Origin: Eremophila alpestris peregrina
Taxonomy: Eukaryota; Chordata; Aves; Passeriformes; Alaudidae
Direction: 5' to 3'
NCBI GenBank assembly: GCA_009792885.1
Contig: WMCF01000014.1
Span: forward strand, 12,491,387-12,555,386
DNA length: 64,000 bases
Within the stretch, counting starts at the first letter, position 1; every line of letters starts with the position of its first letter. Shown piece by piece: positions 40,549 through 53,475 of the stretch. The notes beneath the pieces are model-generated. The model worked only from the letters and a program-made list of their open reading frames with translations. It was not told the origin of the DNA and made no database searches. A program made the translations under genes and the position numbers.

Positions 40549-42009
40549 GGCTAGCAAGTTATGGTTTATGTCAGAGCCTGCAGCAATTGAACTGGAAAAA
40601 ATTCAGGCTCGCCACAGACTTGAGTAGTTAAGGGGAAATCAAAGCACACAAACACGGCCAAGTAGCTTGGAAGAATGTCAAACTATTCCAGTCACTGGGA
40701 CATGAGGATACTGCAGGAGAGTTACAAGCATCCAGGTCACCAAATGCAGGACAAGACAAACAAGTTAAGAAAATGGCCATGAAGTAGAATAAAATATCTG
40801 AGGAATCATTAGAATGGGAGAATTTTAGAGAAGTAAAGCAGATGGAAAAATTGATGATAATTTGTAATGAAAAACTACAGTTTTCTGTTTTTCTGCACTG
40901 TCACTAGTTTTAAATTCTGCAAAACATAGTTAAATACATTCAAACAATAGCATTACAAAATAATGAAAATATAATAATTCATAACTGTTTGTTAAGTATG
41001 AAGTTAAGTCTGACTGACTCAGCACTGTAACTGTGCAAAAAGGGGATTAATTTGTTTCTGAAAATTCCTTTGGAGACTCTTAAAGGGAAATATAAGGGCC
41101 CTGGTTTAAATTTCTGTTTTTGAAAGAAATCAGTCCATGCATCTTATAAGAAAAGCTGTTTAAATCAGTCCATTAAATTGCTTGGGAAATCTGAGGTTTA
41201 AATGTTTAGATGTTTAGATGTGTGGTCTTCTCTCATTTTACATTGACAAAGTAGTGCATAGGGAAGTGTATGTATTTGAAGCATGTATGTATCTACTGCT
41301 GCACAGCCACCTTTACTTCCCAGCAAGACTAACAATTTTATTGCAAACAGAAATGACATTTAGGAGCCACAGCACAATATTAATTGCTTAGATCCTTTTC
41401 CACATGGGGGTTTCTAACAGTCTTACTGCTACCACAACCAGTAGGGCATTTTGGGGCAGAAAGCTTTGTGTGGATGCAATCATTGGGAGGGGATTCTTTC
41501 TAGGGATGCTGGAAAGATGGGCTGGAAATAAATCCCCATAGACTGATATCTGTAGAGCAGGTATTTGTTTACTGCAGTGCTGGTGGTGAGGGGGATTTCT
41601 CCACCCAACTCAGCCACCTTTGTCAAGTGCTGTAGTATATTTATACACTAAGGTTTGCATAGTGTCACTGTGTCTCTACAGCATCATCACATATTTACCT
41701 ATTATCATCTCATGGTCATTAGACAATTCTTTTGCACTGTGCTTGCACCTCCCCAATTTGGGGGTCATCAAGGGTCTTTGATGAAGGCTTCCAACATTTC
41801 TCTGCATCTGAACTTTTCAACTTTTGTCTTTGGAGCATGTGCAGTTATGGTGTTCCTTGGTCTGTCTGGTCTTAACTGTCTAGTTTCTTTATTTTGTGGC
41901 TAATTTGCTTAACATTTTCTTATTAGCACTGTACTTAACTATCTCTAAAGCTATCCACTTTTTTTTTGTCTATTCAGCATTAAGCAACTAGTTAACCATA
42001 TACTAGTCA

Positions 42010-42215
42010 TTACAGTATATAAAAGGTTATTTATATCAGGTTATATAGGTATAAAAGACTTTGATTCAGGTTATATTGGTATCAGGTTATATAGATATAT
42101 AAAAATCGTGATTTAGTTTATATTGATATCAGGTTATGTAGGTGTATCAGGTTATATTGATATCTTGTAACTCAAGCTATATAAGCACCTTGTAACTTTG
42201 ACTTAAATTATATAA
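42010..42215. repeat. AT-rich degenerate tandem array
   Basis: Repeated 'ATCAGGTTATAT'-like cores at about 42034, 42064, 42080, 42129 and 42146. They are joined by AT-rich spacers such as TATAGGTATAAAAG, TATATAAAAA and TTGATATC. Later units decay to CTATATAAGCACCTTGTAAC and TATATAAGCATC. The spacing is irregular (about 16-50 bp), so this is a decayed minisatellite and not a clean array. It contains many TATAA-like strings. Confidence 0.75.
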
Positions 42216-45200
42216 GCATCACTAGAATATAAGTGGTGAGTTTGTTGTTCTTACGCAGTTATTTCCATTATTTTACCCAGACAATTCAGATCCACTTTCC
42301 CACAGACATTTTACAAATGCTTTTTTGCAAATTGGTCTGATGGCAATCTCAGATAAAGTCTAAATTAAGCCTGGTAGTTTTTAGTGCTGCTGAAATGTAA
42401 CTTTATTTTTTTTTTTTTTGATCCCAGGATGTTTTGACCAGTACAAAAACAATACCTTTTATCCCAAGAATCTGTGTGGTACCTGCTGTATGTTACAGAA
42501 CTAACTGCAGCCTAATGTTTCCTGTGAGATTTCACCACTCTAAAAGGGTCTGTCCCAAAAGCCATTCAGGAAGTAAAAACAATAGCTCTTATCACAGGCA
42601 GTGGTCTACTTTTCGACCATGTTTCTGTGGGGGTGATTCTGGTGCTGCTGATTGTTGTGAAGATGCATTGTAAATGAAGTGGATTGGTTATAGGAGGGCA
42701 CTTGACTCCCTTCAGCCTTCTTGCAGCCAGAGATCTGCTGAAATGCTTCATTCTTGAAACAGAACTTTCAATGTGCTCATTAAACACACCTGCACCCCTA
42801 AAAATCACAATTTTAATTTAAATAGTAGTATTTCATTAAAAACTTTGAAAGCTCTTGAAATTGTTCATTGCTAACCCAATTGTGTTTTGCAGCACATTCT
42901 GTGTAAGTTTTGCTAAATCATCTGCCCCCCAGTAGAATATTTTAAACACAATTATATTTGTTGCCTAAAATACTGAGGCAGTTGTCAAGTCACAGCCCTC
43001 TGCAACTTTATAAATTAAAGCAAGTCTCCAAGGATGCTGTCCTCAGAGGTCATTTTCCAGCCACTGCTGTTCATTAGGAGGGATCTGAGAGTAACAGTTC
43101 CTTATGCATGGAGGTCAAGTGATGTTGGGCTGTTCTGCCACTGCATCTCTGGCATTAGCTGTGAGCAGATTTCTAAGAAAGTATCTCTTTTATCTGAGAT
43201 TTTTCTGCCATAGCTCTTCATTTCTACCCCCTTCATTGCTACTCTTTGACTGAGACCAGGAGTCATCATCTTCTGCATATTGTTGCTATTTATGAAGTGC
43301 TGGAAGAATTGATGACTTGTAGTTACAATGCCATGGCATTTTCTGCTCCGTGCAACCACAGAACCTCATTTTTCTACCTGTGCTGTTTCAGCTGAGCTGC
43401 TTTTTGATACTAATGCCTGTCTTAATCTGCCCCCAAAGCTGAGTTCTACATAGCCACACAGCTATTTGGAAATACTTGTATAATAACTCATGCCTCTGTG
43501 CATAATAGGGCTTTAGTTTGAATTGTAGAGGAAAAAACCCAAACATTGCTGTTTCCAGTTAGCACCAAACACTGTACTGTTTTGGGTCAGGATGGAGAAC
43601 ACAGATATGTGCACCTTAGCAATGGGACATTTTATCTTGTAATATCAATTTAAAATGCCTTAGTACATTAATTCAGTTGCAAAACTGTGTGACCAGAGTA
43701 ATTAATCAAGAAGTTCTTTAGACAAATATTGAAAAGTGCCATTGATGCACTTGATGTTAAATTACTGGCCTTGAAGTGAGCAAGGTGAATGTAGGTGATA
43801 TAACTACACAGCTGTGACCTTTGAATCACCTGCACTTGACTGTAGGAATTCAGTTTCAGAAAATGCAAATATTTAAAGTGTGAAATTAAATCATATTATG
43901 GCTTATCAAACCAATAGAGCTGCCTTCTCTCCAAATTCCTTTGGATTAGTAACTAGTGAGACATTACCAAATAAAACACTGGCTTCAAAGATCTTTAGAA
44001 GAACAAAATTTAATGCACTTTCTTGCCATTTTGCTGAGCATGGCATGAGTACAGAATTAAAAAACAGCATCTCATGGTTGTATCATACTGTGCGAAAAAT
44101 GTGTGCAGTGTCCCATGTGTTGTATAGTATTGCTGGAAGGGTCATACTATTTTCTGCTAAAACTCTTCTGAGGCACGTTTTAGGCTGGCATTGCACTTCC
44201 AGAGAGCTTTTATCACAGCATATCTCTAAAATACTTGGCTACAAAGATTAGTTCAGACAAGTCCTGTTCTTATCATATCAAAAATGTTGTAACCTCAAGT
44301 GTATGTGTGTACCTGTGGCTGGTGTCCAAGCTCAGCCTGAACAAGCTGGGATACCAGAAACAGTATTTCTGTAATAATGTGGTTTGCTGCTTAGACTAAT
44401 TAGCCTTTATGAGAAATTGCTTGACAGTGTTTCAAAAGTATTTTAAATCCTGAATATTTTTAAAGTGAAAATACCTCCCCTGCCCTAAATATTTGTCAGG
44501 AAATTATATTCCCTGTCATTGTTGATTGAAAAGCTTTATTGTAAAATGTGCAAACTTCAAGCAATAAGAACAGTTTCCCGAAAACAAGTCAGGCATATTA
44601 GGCATGCTTCTTTTTTTTTAATTATTATTATTTTTTCTGTGAGCTACCTTTTTTTCCCCCTGATCCATTACAGTTATGCTTGAGGGAATTTAGATGTTTT
44701 GGAAGTAAAAAAGTAGACTTCATAGACCTAGAATGCTGGGAAGTATTGCTGGCATTTAATTCTATAATATATATTTAACTATAAGTACAGTGTAAATGTT
44801 GTTAGATTTTCAAAACTTGGTATTCTAAGCAGAAAAACATTTGTAGAAATCTACTAGCTTTTGATGAATAACTTGTGACTAGTAGACATTTTTTCACCTG
44901 CTGGGAGTAGGTATTTTGAGTATTTTTTTGCTCAGTCAAGCCTGCAAAGGGAGTTTTCTCTTTAGTTACACTACAGAGCATTTTTGATTTTGATAGGAAC
45001 TGTAGAAGTATCCTATAAAAGCATAAATCTTCTCTAACCTGTATTTTGAAGCAAGCAAATGATGTTCCCCTTTCAGGAAGAACATAGTTTTAATACAAAA
45101 TATTCTTGTCCTGGAACTATTGAGACCACCTGAGGAAGTCTGGTGGAAAGTGCAGAGAAATGGTGTGGGAGACAGTGATGAGCAATCTTTCCATGTTTGT

Positions 45201-45260
45201 ACTGATGTAACGTGCCAGGGGTGTCAGTGGCACTGCAATACTGGCAGGGTTTTTGTTGGG

Positions 45261-45300
45261 TTTTTTTGTTTGTTTGTTTGTTTGTTTTGTTTTTTTTTTA
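45261..45300. repeat. (TTTG)n microsatellite and poly-T
   Basis: About six TTTG units inside a T-rich stretch that ends in a run of ten T. Confidence 0.9.
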
Positions 45301-48300
45301 GTAGGGCAAACTTCATAAAATCTTGAATATGTATAGCTAGTCAGATCTCATAAGGGCAAATATTAGTGTTCAGTCTGAATTGTAATTAATTATTTTATGC
45401 AAATTTCCAATTTGCTAGACCTCTTCAGGAGCAAGCAGGAGTTTACTGGGTTATTCCAGGTATTGAGGGAAACCTTCCACAAGACTAACCACCTGCAGAG
45501 TAGCAGAGATCTTCTATCACATGGCACCACTGCAGCATTGAACTCTCCCATCTTGCTCACAGATGTATGGTCTTGATCAGTCACATTCAATTTGAGTGAC
45601 ATGCACATTAATGGCTCATCACACACTGTAATTGAGCTGTTTTCTGATCCTTGAATGAAAGATATTTTATACTCTTCATATCTGAGGATGGAATCTTGTC
45701 TTGACTAAACTTGGTGGCATAAGTCCCATTAAGAGGAACCAGGATTTTGTTCCTCATGTCTGCACTCTCATGCTCGTCTGCTGCTGAAATCCACTGATTA
45801 GTCCCACTGAAGGAAAGTCTTTATTTGTCTGCTGTGTCATAAGCACTCTGACTCATAATTAGTTCCATCTGTAAGGGGGAGTCTTTCATGTTAAATGTGT
45901 GTTTTATGAGGAATATTACTGCTTTGAAAATGAAGAGTCTGGTTAGTATAATGCACAACATGAGCACACACTAGCTAAGCTCTGTTACCTATGTCTACAA
46001 GAAAATTTTAGGAACTTTACCAAATTGTTGATGATACTCAGTTTGGTAACGTGTTTGAAAAGTTCTTTAATTAACCACATGGTAGTAATTATCTGTAGAT
46101 AACATTTTATCTTGCTGTGAATAGTTTTGTGTATTGAGCTTATAGCTGATTAACTGCTAATAATTCAAAGCCAAGGGTTAATAATTCAAAGTACTTTAAT
46201 CAGGATGTTGGAAAACCAGGACTCAGTATTTTTTGTTCTGGAATCGCTATAAAATTTAGCCAAAACATATTGACAATAACAAATACAATGATCATTAATT
46301 ACTGTTTTCTACAAATGTATGTGATTTCTTTGTGCACAAAAAGAGCTTTGACCTGCATTAATACAAACTAACATTTACAAACCAGCTGTAAATGCTTGAA
46401 GAAGGCTCTGAGTTTAACACAAAGCAAATACTCTTCTGCAACTACTTGCTTCTTGGCTGTTTAGCCCTATGTATTTGAGCTGCAGCTGTGGTAAAGGCTC
46501 GTTTTTAAGGAGATGTTGGTTTTAGGTGATGCACTTAGTGGTGGATGCCACTTAGTAAGAGGCAGTGCTCAGATTCTGAGAGTTCCCAAAAGCCTTTTTC
46601 CACTTGATTGTCTGTGGTCTGAGTATGTGGCAGCATGGCCATATGAGTAATTTGTTATTGCTGGAAACTTGGAGTGGGGGCTGGCTTACTAGGGAAGAAA
46701 CCACTACAGATCCTTGACTATACTTATGGTTTGTTTTAAATGTCTATTTTCAAGAATTGGTAATTCTTATATCTGTGAAAAGTGATTAGGTCAGCATTTT
46801 TAGAAGTTGTTTCAATCTTCATCCTTTTGGTCAGCTGTAGCCCAGAAGATTGTTTCCTTTTCCACGTTGGTATTAACAAATATGGTACAAATGGGATGTA
46901 GAATTTTTGTCTCCTTTGGTTTGCTTTCTAAAAATGATCCTTTTTTATGTTACATCTAAGTCTGTCTCCTTCTGGTTTTGTTACGTAATCTTCTCTAAGT
47001 ACAAAAAAAGCGAGAAACTAAATCATTTGGATGTGCACAAACTTCTTTCTTATAGTAGGAATAAGTTAATTACCACAGCAAAACTTGAAAAAAGTCTGCC
47101 TCCAAGTTCCAACTTTCAGCTCCTGCACCAAAATAAATCAACAAACCCCCTGAAGTTGTACTTAAAGACTGTAATAATAAATGCCTTGGAAATACTACTG
47201 TGAATATTTAGAAAATAATATTGTGAAAGTATTTGCAAATATTGTAATAATACTGTGAATGTTTGGGAAATATCTTCCTCTTCTTTATTCATGCTTCTTT
47301 CTCCATGTTTCCATGCTCTCTTTGTGACAGAGTTTACTGAAGTACCATAGAAGAGCTGCTGTTACTGCATTTTTTCAGGTAGTGCAGCCTTGTAGAGCAC
47401 CAGCTTTGATTGAAGATGTGAAAATCACTCTCTAGGTTTGGAGATCAATAATGTCAGTATTTGGCACTGTTGCACAGTACTTAACACTCCTACCTAGTGT
47501 TTACTATTTCTGCTGTAAAGCATGTCAAATACTGCTACCCAGAGCAAATACAAATACAGAGCAAAATGCCTAGTAAGGAATGTGTATGATTTATACATAA
47601 ATTATAGGAAGAAGAGAGAAAGAGGTAACATGGTGTATTTTTAGAGGCACTATACATGATAAGGGAACAGAAAAACTCAGTGTATATAGCTTAAGTTATC
47701 CTTTTTACTGTACATCAACACCAGTTTAGACTTTAGATCTATTACACAGGAGTAAGTTTAGAAGTTTTTTAAAATAACTTACTAATATTACAGCTTTTAT
47801 CAATCTTAGGATGACTTGACACACCTGAAGGTCTACAAAAAGCATTGTTTTCATTCAAGGTACACTTCAAGGCAACAAAAAATTTGTGATTAAGTTTTTG
47901 TTGGAACTCTTAGGGCAGAATTTGCAAATTTAAGGAAATTATAAGAATTGTTGCTGGATTTTCTTGTGTGGCTTAAATTTGAGTTCAATAAATTTACTTT
48001 ATCACAAGAGAAAAAAATCTTGATGCACCCCTTTGTTACTGATGGCTGACAGAATTCTCTTTGGTGAGTGAAAAAGCCAGTTTTGAAATAACCTGCTGTT
48101 CAAGGGGTAGGATTGTTGTAGTAAAATCTCTTCTTGACCTGAGAAGTTTGACAAAATAGCTGATAATTTTATTTTCTTGGAGAAAAAAAAGGTTAGTACA
48201 GTACAAAGGTTACTACATAATATCACACCTTTTGTGTTTTGGTTCGAAAAGGGCAGACATACTCAGTCTGAAACTGATTTATGTTTCCTTGACTGATCTG

Positions 48301-49436
48301 TAATGCTTTTTCTCTGTGTAGCTGTGTGGAAAAAGGCTGATTTAGCTGAATTAATGATGTGGAGGGAGAGGAGTGTGACAGTGGGATGTCGGGATGGGAG
48401 CCTGCTTAAAAATGAAGTGTTAGGTTGAATAGAGAGTTTTGCTTTAAAAACAAACAAAAAGAAAATCAAGAAAAGAAAAAAAGGAAAGAGACATGCTTTG
48501 TGTGAGGGCAGTGTGGAGAAAAAGAAGTACCCATGGGCTTTGAGGGAAAGCTCTTCATGTCAAACTTTAGATGACACTGACCAAGAAGAAAAACATTTTC
48601 ATTTGGTGCGTAAGTTACACAGACAAAGTATAACCCAATTATCTGCTTACACTTGCTTGATTTCAAGTACTACCTTTAGCACTTGCTTCAGATCCTGTGC
48701 AATGCAAGGCTTTTGATTTGCAGAAGAAAGGTGAGATACATCTGATGAATAAGTTGTGTTTGGGTGACAATGAATCACCTATTTGGAACAGGTTGTGAAG
48801 ATTCCAATTTAGGGATTTTTTCTATTTTTAATAGCCAGTTGGATATTTTACTGGCAAGCTTTTCATATATGTTTTTAATTAATAGAGAAGTCTGGTTGCT
48901 GCTGTTAAGCTATTTTAGTTTTCTGATCTGAAGTGGATGCTAAAATCTGATGTTTTGTTCTGATAGGCACAGCAAATAATATACATATCCAGTCTACCAG
49001 AGAGAATCACAAACTACCTAGATGTTCTCTTGCAGAACTTAGGATTCTGTTGAACGGAGAAGGTCTCAGGGCTGAAGGGATGTGCAGTGGCAGGAGGGCA
49101 CCTGAGCAAATGTTTTGTGCAGTGTTCTGCCCTTCCTGAACCCCTGCTTATGCAAATGAAGCAGAACTAATGTGTGAGGGGAGTCTTAGAGAAGAAAAAC
49201 CTTTGGAGTTTGCAAAATAGTCATCACCTAGTCATGGAGATTCCACACATTATAATGGAAGACAAGATATATCCAAGTAGTAAACATAGTCTTGTAGCTG
49301 GTGACTTCATCACAACCCACCTATTGCTATCTTTGCCTTTTCAGTATTGTTTTCAAAGTTCTGTGGTATTAGTTCCAACTGTGCTGTAGTTGGAACATTT
49401 GCCTTTTCTGGCACCCAAATGTTTTCTTGTGCTGTT

Positions 49437-50342
49437 GAATATCTTTATTGATGATCTGAATTAGTGGATCAAGTGCATCCTCAGTAAGTCTGCAGAGGAC
49501 ACTAAAGTTGGGCTGGGGTGTAGATCTGCTGGAGGGTAGGAAGGGTCTGCAGAGGGAGCTGTACAGGCTGGGTTGATGGGTCAAGGCCAACCATATGAAT
49601 TTCAAAAAGGCCAAATCCTGGGTCCTGCTCTTGGATTGCAGGTGCTACAGGCTGGGGGAAGAGTGGACAGAACACTGTCTGGTGGAAAAGCTTCTGGAGA
49701 TGCTGGTTCACGCTGGCTGAGCCAGCAGTGCCCAGGTGGCCAAGGCGGCTCATGGCATCCTGGCCTGTGTCAGCAATAGTGTGGCCAGCGGGACCAGGGC
49801 AGTGACTGTTCCTCTGTACTCAGCACTGGTGAGGCTGAGTGTGCCTTGAATCCTGTGTTCAGTTGTGGGCCTCTCACTTCAAGAAGGACATTGAGGTGCT
49901 GGAGGGTGTCCAGAGAAGGGCAGTGGAGCTGGGGAAGGGTCTGGAGCACAAGTCTGATGAGGAGCAGCTGAGGGAGCTGGGGGTGTTTAGCCTGGAGAAA
50001 AGGAGGCTCAGGGATGACCTTATCACTCTCTACAGCTGCCTGAAAGGAAGGTGTAGCCAGTGGGGGTTGGTCTCTTCTCACAGGTGACGAGCGACAGGGC
50101 AAGAGGCCTCAAGCTGTGCCAAGGGAAGTTTAACATGGATAGCAGGAAGAACTTCCTTATTGAAAGGCTGGCTAGGCATTGAAACAGGCTGCCCTGGGAA
50201 GTGGTAGACTTACCATTCCTGAAAGTGTTCAAGAAATGAACCTCTCTGTGCTGTGGGTTATTTGATGCGGTGATGATCAGACCAACATTGGACTTGATGA
50301 CCTTGGAGGTCTTTTCCAGCCCTAAAAATTCTATGACCTTAT
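49437..50342 (+). mobile_element. CR1 LINE, 0.9 kb, C-terminal ORF2 and 3' UTR
   Basis: The longest CR1 copy in the window, sense-oriented. It starts in the reverse transcriptase region ('GAATATCTTTATTGATGATC') and keeps recognisable blocks: 'AAGAGTGGACAGAACACTG', 'AATAGTGTGGCCAGCGGGAC', 'AAGAAGGACATTGAGGTGCT', 'GAGCACAAGTCTGATGAGG' and 'TTTAGCCTGGAGAAAAGGAG'. It ends with 'TTGATGACCTTGGAGGTCTT' and an ATTCTATGA-type tail near 50330. Frameshifts and stops break the reverse transcriptase frame. The 5' end is truncated, as usual for CR1. Open frames of 66-110 codons on both strands here are fragments of the element or its shadows. Confidence 0.93.
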
Positions 50343-51208
50343 GAAGCTGTGGCCTTTTTAGTATGAAAATTGACAGAATTTATGGTAATGTAGTAAGCAT
50401 GAACAACAGAAATATTTATAATGAGTTTTTTGGGGTCTGTGGGTTTTGTAGTGCTTAAGTTTATATGATTTAATCTATAAAAACTTTAAATCAATTTCAG
50501 CTTTAAAAAGGGGAGAAGGGAAAAAACGACACAACAAGCTTACAGTGACAGGTAGTTTTTGTTTGTTTTGGTCTTTCCATCCTTATACTCTGAATTAGTC
50601 TGCCTTTACTATATTGTCAGGTAAATTGAAAACAATCACATTCTTCCTTCATTTTCTTGTACAAGTTTTCATTAGTTCCCCAATCTTTTGTGCCAAACTG
50701 TCTTTCTAGTTGGTGATTCTGTTGGTGATTGTACTATTTGTTCTATTTGTTCAAGCCAAAGGAAAGTAGGAAAAACTACTTGAAATGTCTTTTCAAGAAT
50801 ACACACTTTAAAAAATCTATTTTCAGCCTTTCAGGATTTTTTTTCTATATTTTTGTGTTCAGATTGGATTTTTTAGGTAATAAAGGAATTGGAAACCTGG
50901 AGTTTAGTTCATCTTTAGTAATGAAGAAGTATTAACCCTATTATACCTTTTAAAAAAATTCCCACTCTTGGGTTTTGTATGTGGTTCCCACTGATTGTTT
51001 TTCAACCTTTCATATAGATGTGAAAGATACTTTAAGAAGTTAGGACAGCAAAACACTTCTCAAACAATTCCATTGATTTTAAAGCAGAATACTACTGTTT
51101 TCTGGTCATAGATATAAAAACTCATTTTTCCAGATGTACTTAATTAATATAGCCGTGCATATAAAGGCTTTCCTGGCTAGAAACTGAGTATTTTCATTTT
51201 CTGAACAG

Positions 51209-51312
51209 GTGTCTCAATGCATGTACCTACTGTAAAACAAAGCATGCCAGAGGAGATCTAGCAAGTTATCCTATTGAAGAACTGGTGGACAGAGCCAAAC
51301 AGTCTTTTCAAG
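51209..51312 (+). CDS. CDKAL1: CDKAL1 internal exon (104 nt) with radical-SAM Fe-S motif
   Basis: After completing a split Gly codon the exon encodes 34 residues: CLNACTYCKTKHARGD, then LASYPIEELVDRAKQSFQ, plus one base of the next codon. C-L-N-A-C-T-Y-C is the CxxxCxxC motif whose cysteines bind the catalytic [4Fe-4S] cluster that cleaves S-adenosylmethionine in radical-SAM enzymes. All three cysteines are present, so the catalytic signature is intact. The KTKHARG stretch and the helix after it match CDKAL1, and distinguish it from the bacterial relatives MtaB and MiaB only by memory. The acceptor ends GAACAG at 51208 and the donor is GTAAGG from 51313. It enters in phase 2 and leaves in phase 1. 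The following exon (expected EGVCEIW...) is not in the window. Confidence 0.97.
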
Positions 51313-52979
51313 GTAAGGAGTTTTATCCCTACAATAAGAGCCACTGGAAGCATTTCTGGCTTACCTTCACACATAATGATTGGGGTACAATGTGACTCTG
51401 TTGTTATCAATAGTCATAGCTGGGTCTCGTGGTGCCTTTGTGGTAGAAAGCCATACTTTGATTATGGTGTGCACCACTATTTACAAAATGTAGTCTTTGA
51501 GGAGTATTTTATTTTGATTTTAGGATTGTTCAAGTGATGTTCTTCCTGTACATGCATCTTTTTGAGGTGGTATGGAAATGGCAAAATTTGGTCATTTTAC
51601 TCTATCACTGATTTCTTGAAGAGGGTGATGGAAACCTTTTTTTCATTCAGCTATGAAGTAAATTTCATGAGCCTCCCAAGGATTGTTAAATCCTGTTTAG
51701 GGGTACATTGTTTTTGCTGGTAATTTAGTGGAGAGGTTCTGGGATGTTTCTGAGACCTATACAAGCTTATCAGCTTTTAAGTTCAATAGGATATTTGTAA
51801 TGTCACATGGCTTCAATCAAATATTAAGTTTTTCCTGCAGTACACTATCTGGGACCTGTATCTGCCTAATGCTCTCGGTAGTTCTGAGAGCTTTCTTGTA
51901 TCTTAGTATTTGTTCTTTATATCTAAATTTTACCTGTGTTTCAAAAATACAGATTTCCAAATTATGCCAGTATTCACTGTGAAGGCACAGGTGGTGTTTG
52001 TTCTGTTTGTGTGCCATCTTGAAGGATTAATATTTATGTTAAAAATACTCAGGTAATTCTAGTGTAGCTCCTTTCATCTTTGTTTGAAATAGTTTGAATC
52101 AAAAGCAATAAATGCAACATTTGATGTCACCTCCTCTGTGGTTAGTACATCCATTGGGCTTCACTTATGGCTCCAAGAGTTGCAACCATTCTAGTAAGAA
52201 GTCTCCAATGATTAAAAGCGTTTTTAAATCTATCCATGTTTAGGGGTCCATAATGAACCTTATTTAGGCCAGTGATGAACTTTTGTCTGTCCCTATCAGT
52301 AGTATGCAAGGAAGAGCCTTTTTCCTCATCAAAGCCCATGTTCACAAATTCTAAGTTCTACATTTTGTACACAGAAAGTTCTTGCTTAAGGTTGCAAATG
52401 CCTTTTTCTTTCACTTTTGTTAAAAGCCAACCACCTCTCTTTTTCTGTGAAGCTCATCTGTGATTGCCACTAAATTTTTCCTGTTGCCTAGCTGTGCTGA
52501 GTTAATGCTCTTGTTGCTGTGAATTGGATTGTCTGTTAGGGTTGTCTGACAGGAATCCTGTTGTGTCAGATTTCTTGGTTTAGTAGGATAAGTTTCTAAA
52601 TCCTGTATGCGTATTATGAAATTATCAGTAACTGAAATAGAGGATGCATAAATACACTTGTTATTTTGGTGGAGAAGCAGTTCAGGAAACATGTCAGAAA
52701 GCTAGAAGTTTTCAGTAATATAAGACAGGTGATTTTGAAATTGGCAAGAAGCTACTGAGCAGGAGAAAAGCTGTCATTTATAAGTAGCATAAGAAGTGTT
52801 ACTCAGCACTGTATAGATGTTCTAAAGAAATTGTGGACGATTCAATCAGGGAAGTTTGACAAAGACAAGATGGCTAATAACTCAGGATTATGACCTTGCT
52901 AAAGCTAACCATCTTAATTTTATTTAGATTCACGGGATGTATGGAAAGAAAAAAAACCCAAACAAACAGATTTGCCTGA

Positions 52980-53475
52980 TGTAGGAGTAGGGAATACAGG
53001 TGACCTTGCCCCTGATAAGTAACAGCTATGTTAATTACCCAATAGAGCCTTGCCCTTGATGAGCTCCTATAGCCAATAAAGAGAAGGGGGTGGGTTAGCT
53101 GGTGGGAGGGAATCATCATAGAGGATCATGAATGGGAGAGGGTGAGGAAGAAGAATCCTGGCGAGAGAGAATCACTGCTGTGAGGTCAGCCTGGCTCTGC
53201 AGTTAGAGCCTGGTGGTGGAACCTGCAGTCGTGGTCTAGCCAGGTAAAAGCCTGCATTCAGAGTCTGCTAACCAATACAGGCAGTCAGAGTTCAGCAGGA
53301 AATCACCAGCAGTCAGAGGCTGCAAGGGAAACCTACAGGCAGAGCTTGCTGCAGCCAGAGTCAGTGAATAGTTGGAGTCAGGATGGCTGAGCCTGTAAAG
53401 AGGAATAAACCAGGACCCTTTCCATGCTGTGATAAACAAGAAGTCTGTGTGTCAGCTCATTTCTGCCCTCTAACA
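52980..53475 (+). mobile_element. Solo LTR of an avian endogenous retrovirus (ERVL-like)
   Basis: A 496-bp block with LTR hallmarks. It starts TGTAGGAG and ends CTCTAACA, which are inverted at six of eight positions. It carries AATAAA at 53404-53409 followed by a GT-rich stretch ('GTCTGTGTGTCAGC'), as expected for R/U5. Its body, including 'GATAAGTAACAGCTATGTTA' and 'GGTCAGCCTGGCTCTGCAG', resembles a songbird LTR family as I remember it. No internal retroviral genes lie next to it, so it is a solo LTR left by recombination. I see no clear target-site duplication, so the exact ends are uncertain by a few bases. Confidence 0.75.
53404..53409 (+). promoter_or_regulatory. LTR polyadenylation signal AATAAA
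   Basis: Lies about 70 bp before the LTR end and is followed within 40 bp by a GT-rich stretch. It is sense to CDKAL1 and could in principle cause premature polyadenylation of intron RNA. Confidence 0.55.

Larger units (their letters stand above)
21577..51208 (+). other. CDKAL1: CDKAL1 intron of 29,632 bp
   Basis: Begins GTAAGA and ends with a T-rich stretch closing in GAACAG. It contains CR1 copies in both orientations, a GC-rich island, an AT-rich tandem array, simple repeats and two hairpins, listed separately. I recognise no exon or RNA gene inside it. Unlisted stretches (21.6-23.7, 24.5-35.8, 42.3-49.4 kb) look like AT-rich unique DNA apart from small items noted elsewhere. The intron separates the exon ending in IISINT from the exon carrying the radical-SAM cysteines. 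Confidence 0.88.

Noticed and set aside
42010..42215. Considered as a CRISPR-like array or a promoter cluster because of repeated TATAA strings
   Set aside because: Eukaryotic intron context, irregular spacing and no unique spacers of even length. A decayed AT-rich minisatellite is simpler.
43880..44251. 123-codon + strand frame
   Set aside because: No recognised motif, no splice or promoter context and intron-like composition; most likely a chance frame.
49502..50232. Several frames of 66-110 codons on both strands
   Set aside because: All fall in the CR1 copy. They are pieces of a broken ORF2 or antisense shadows of it.
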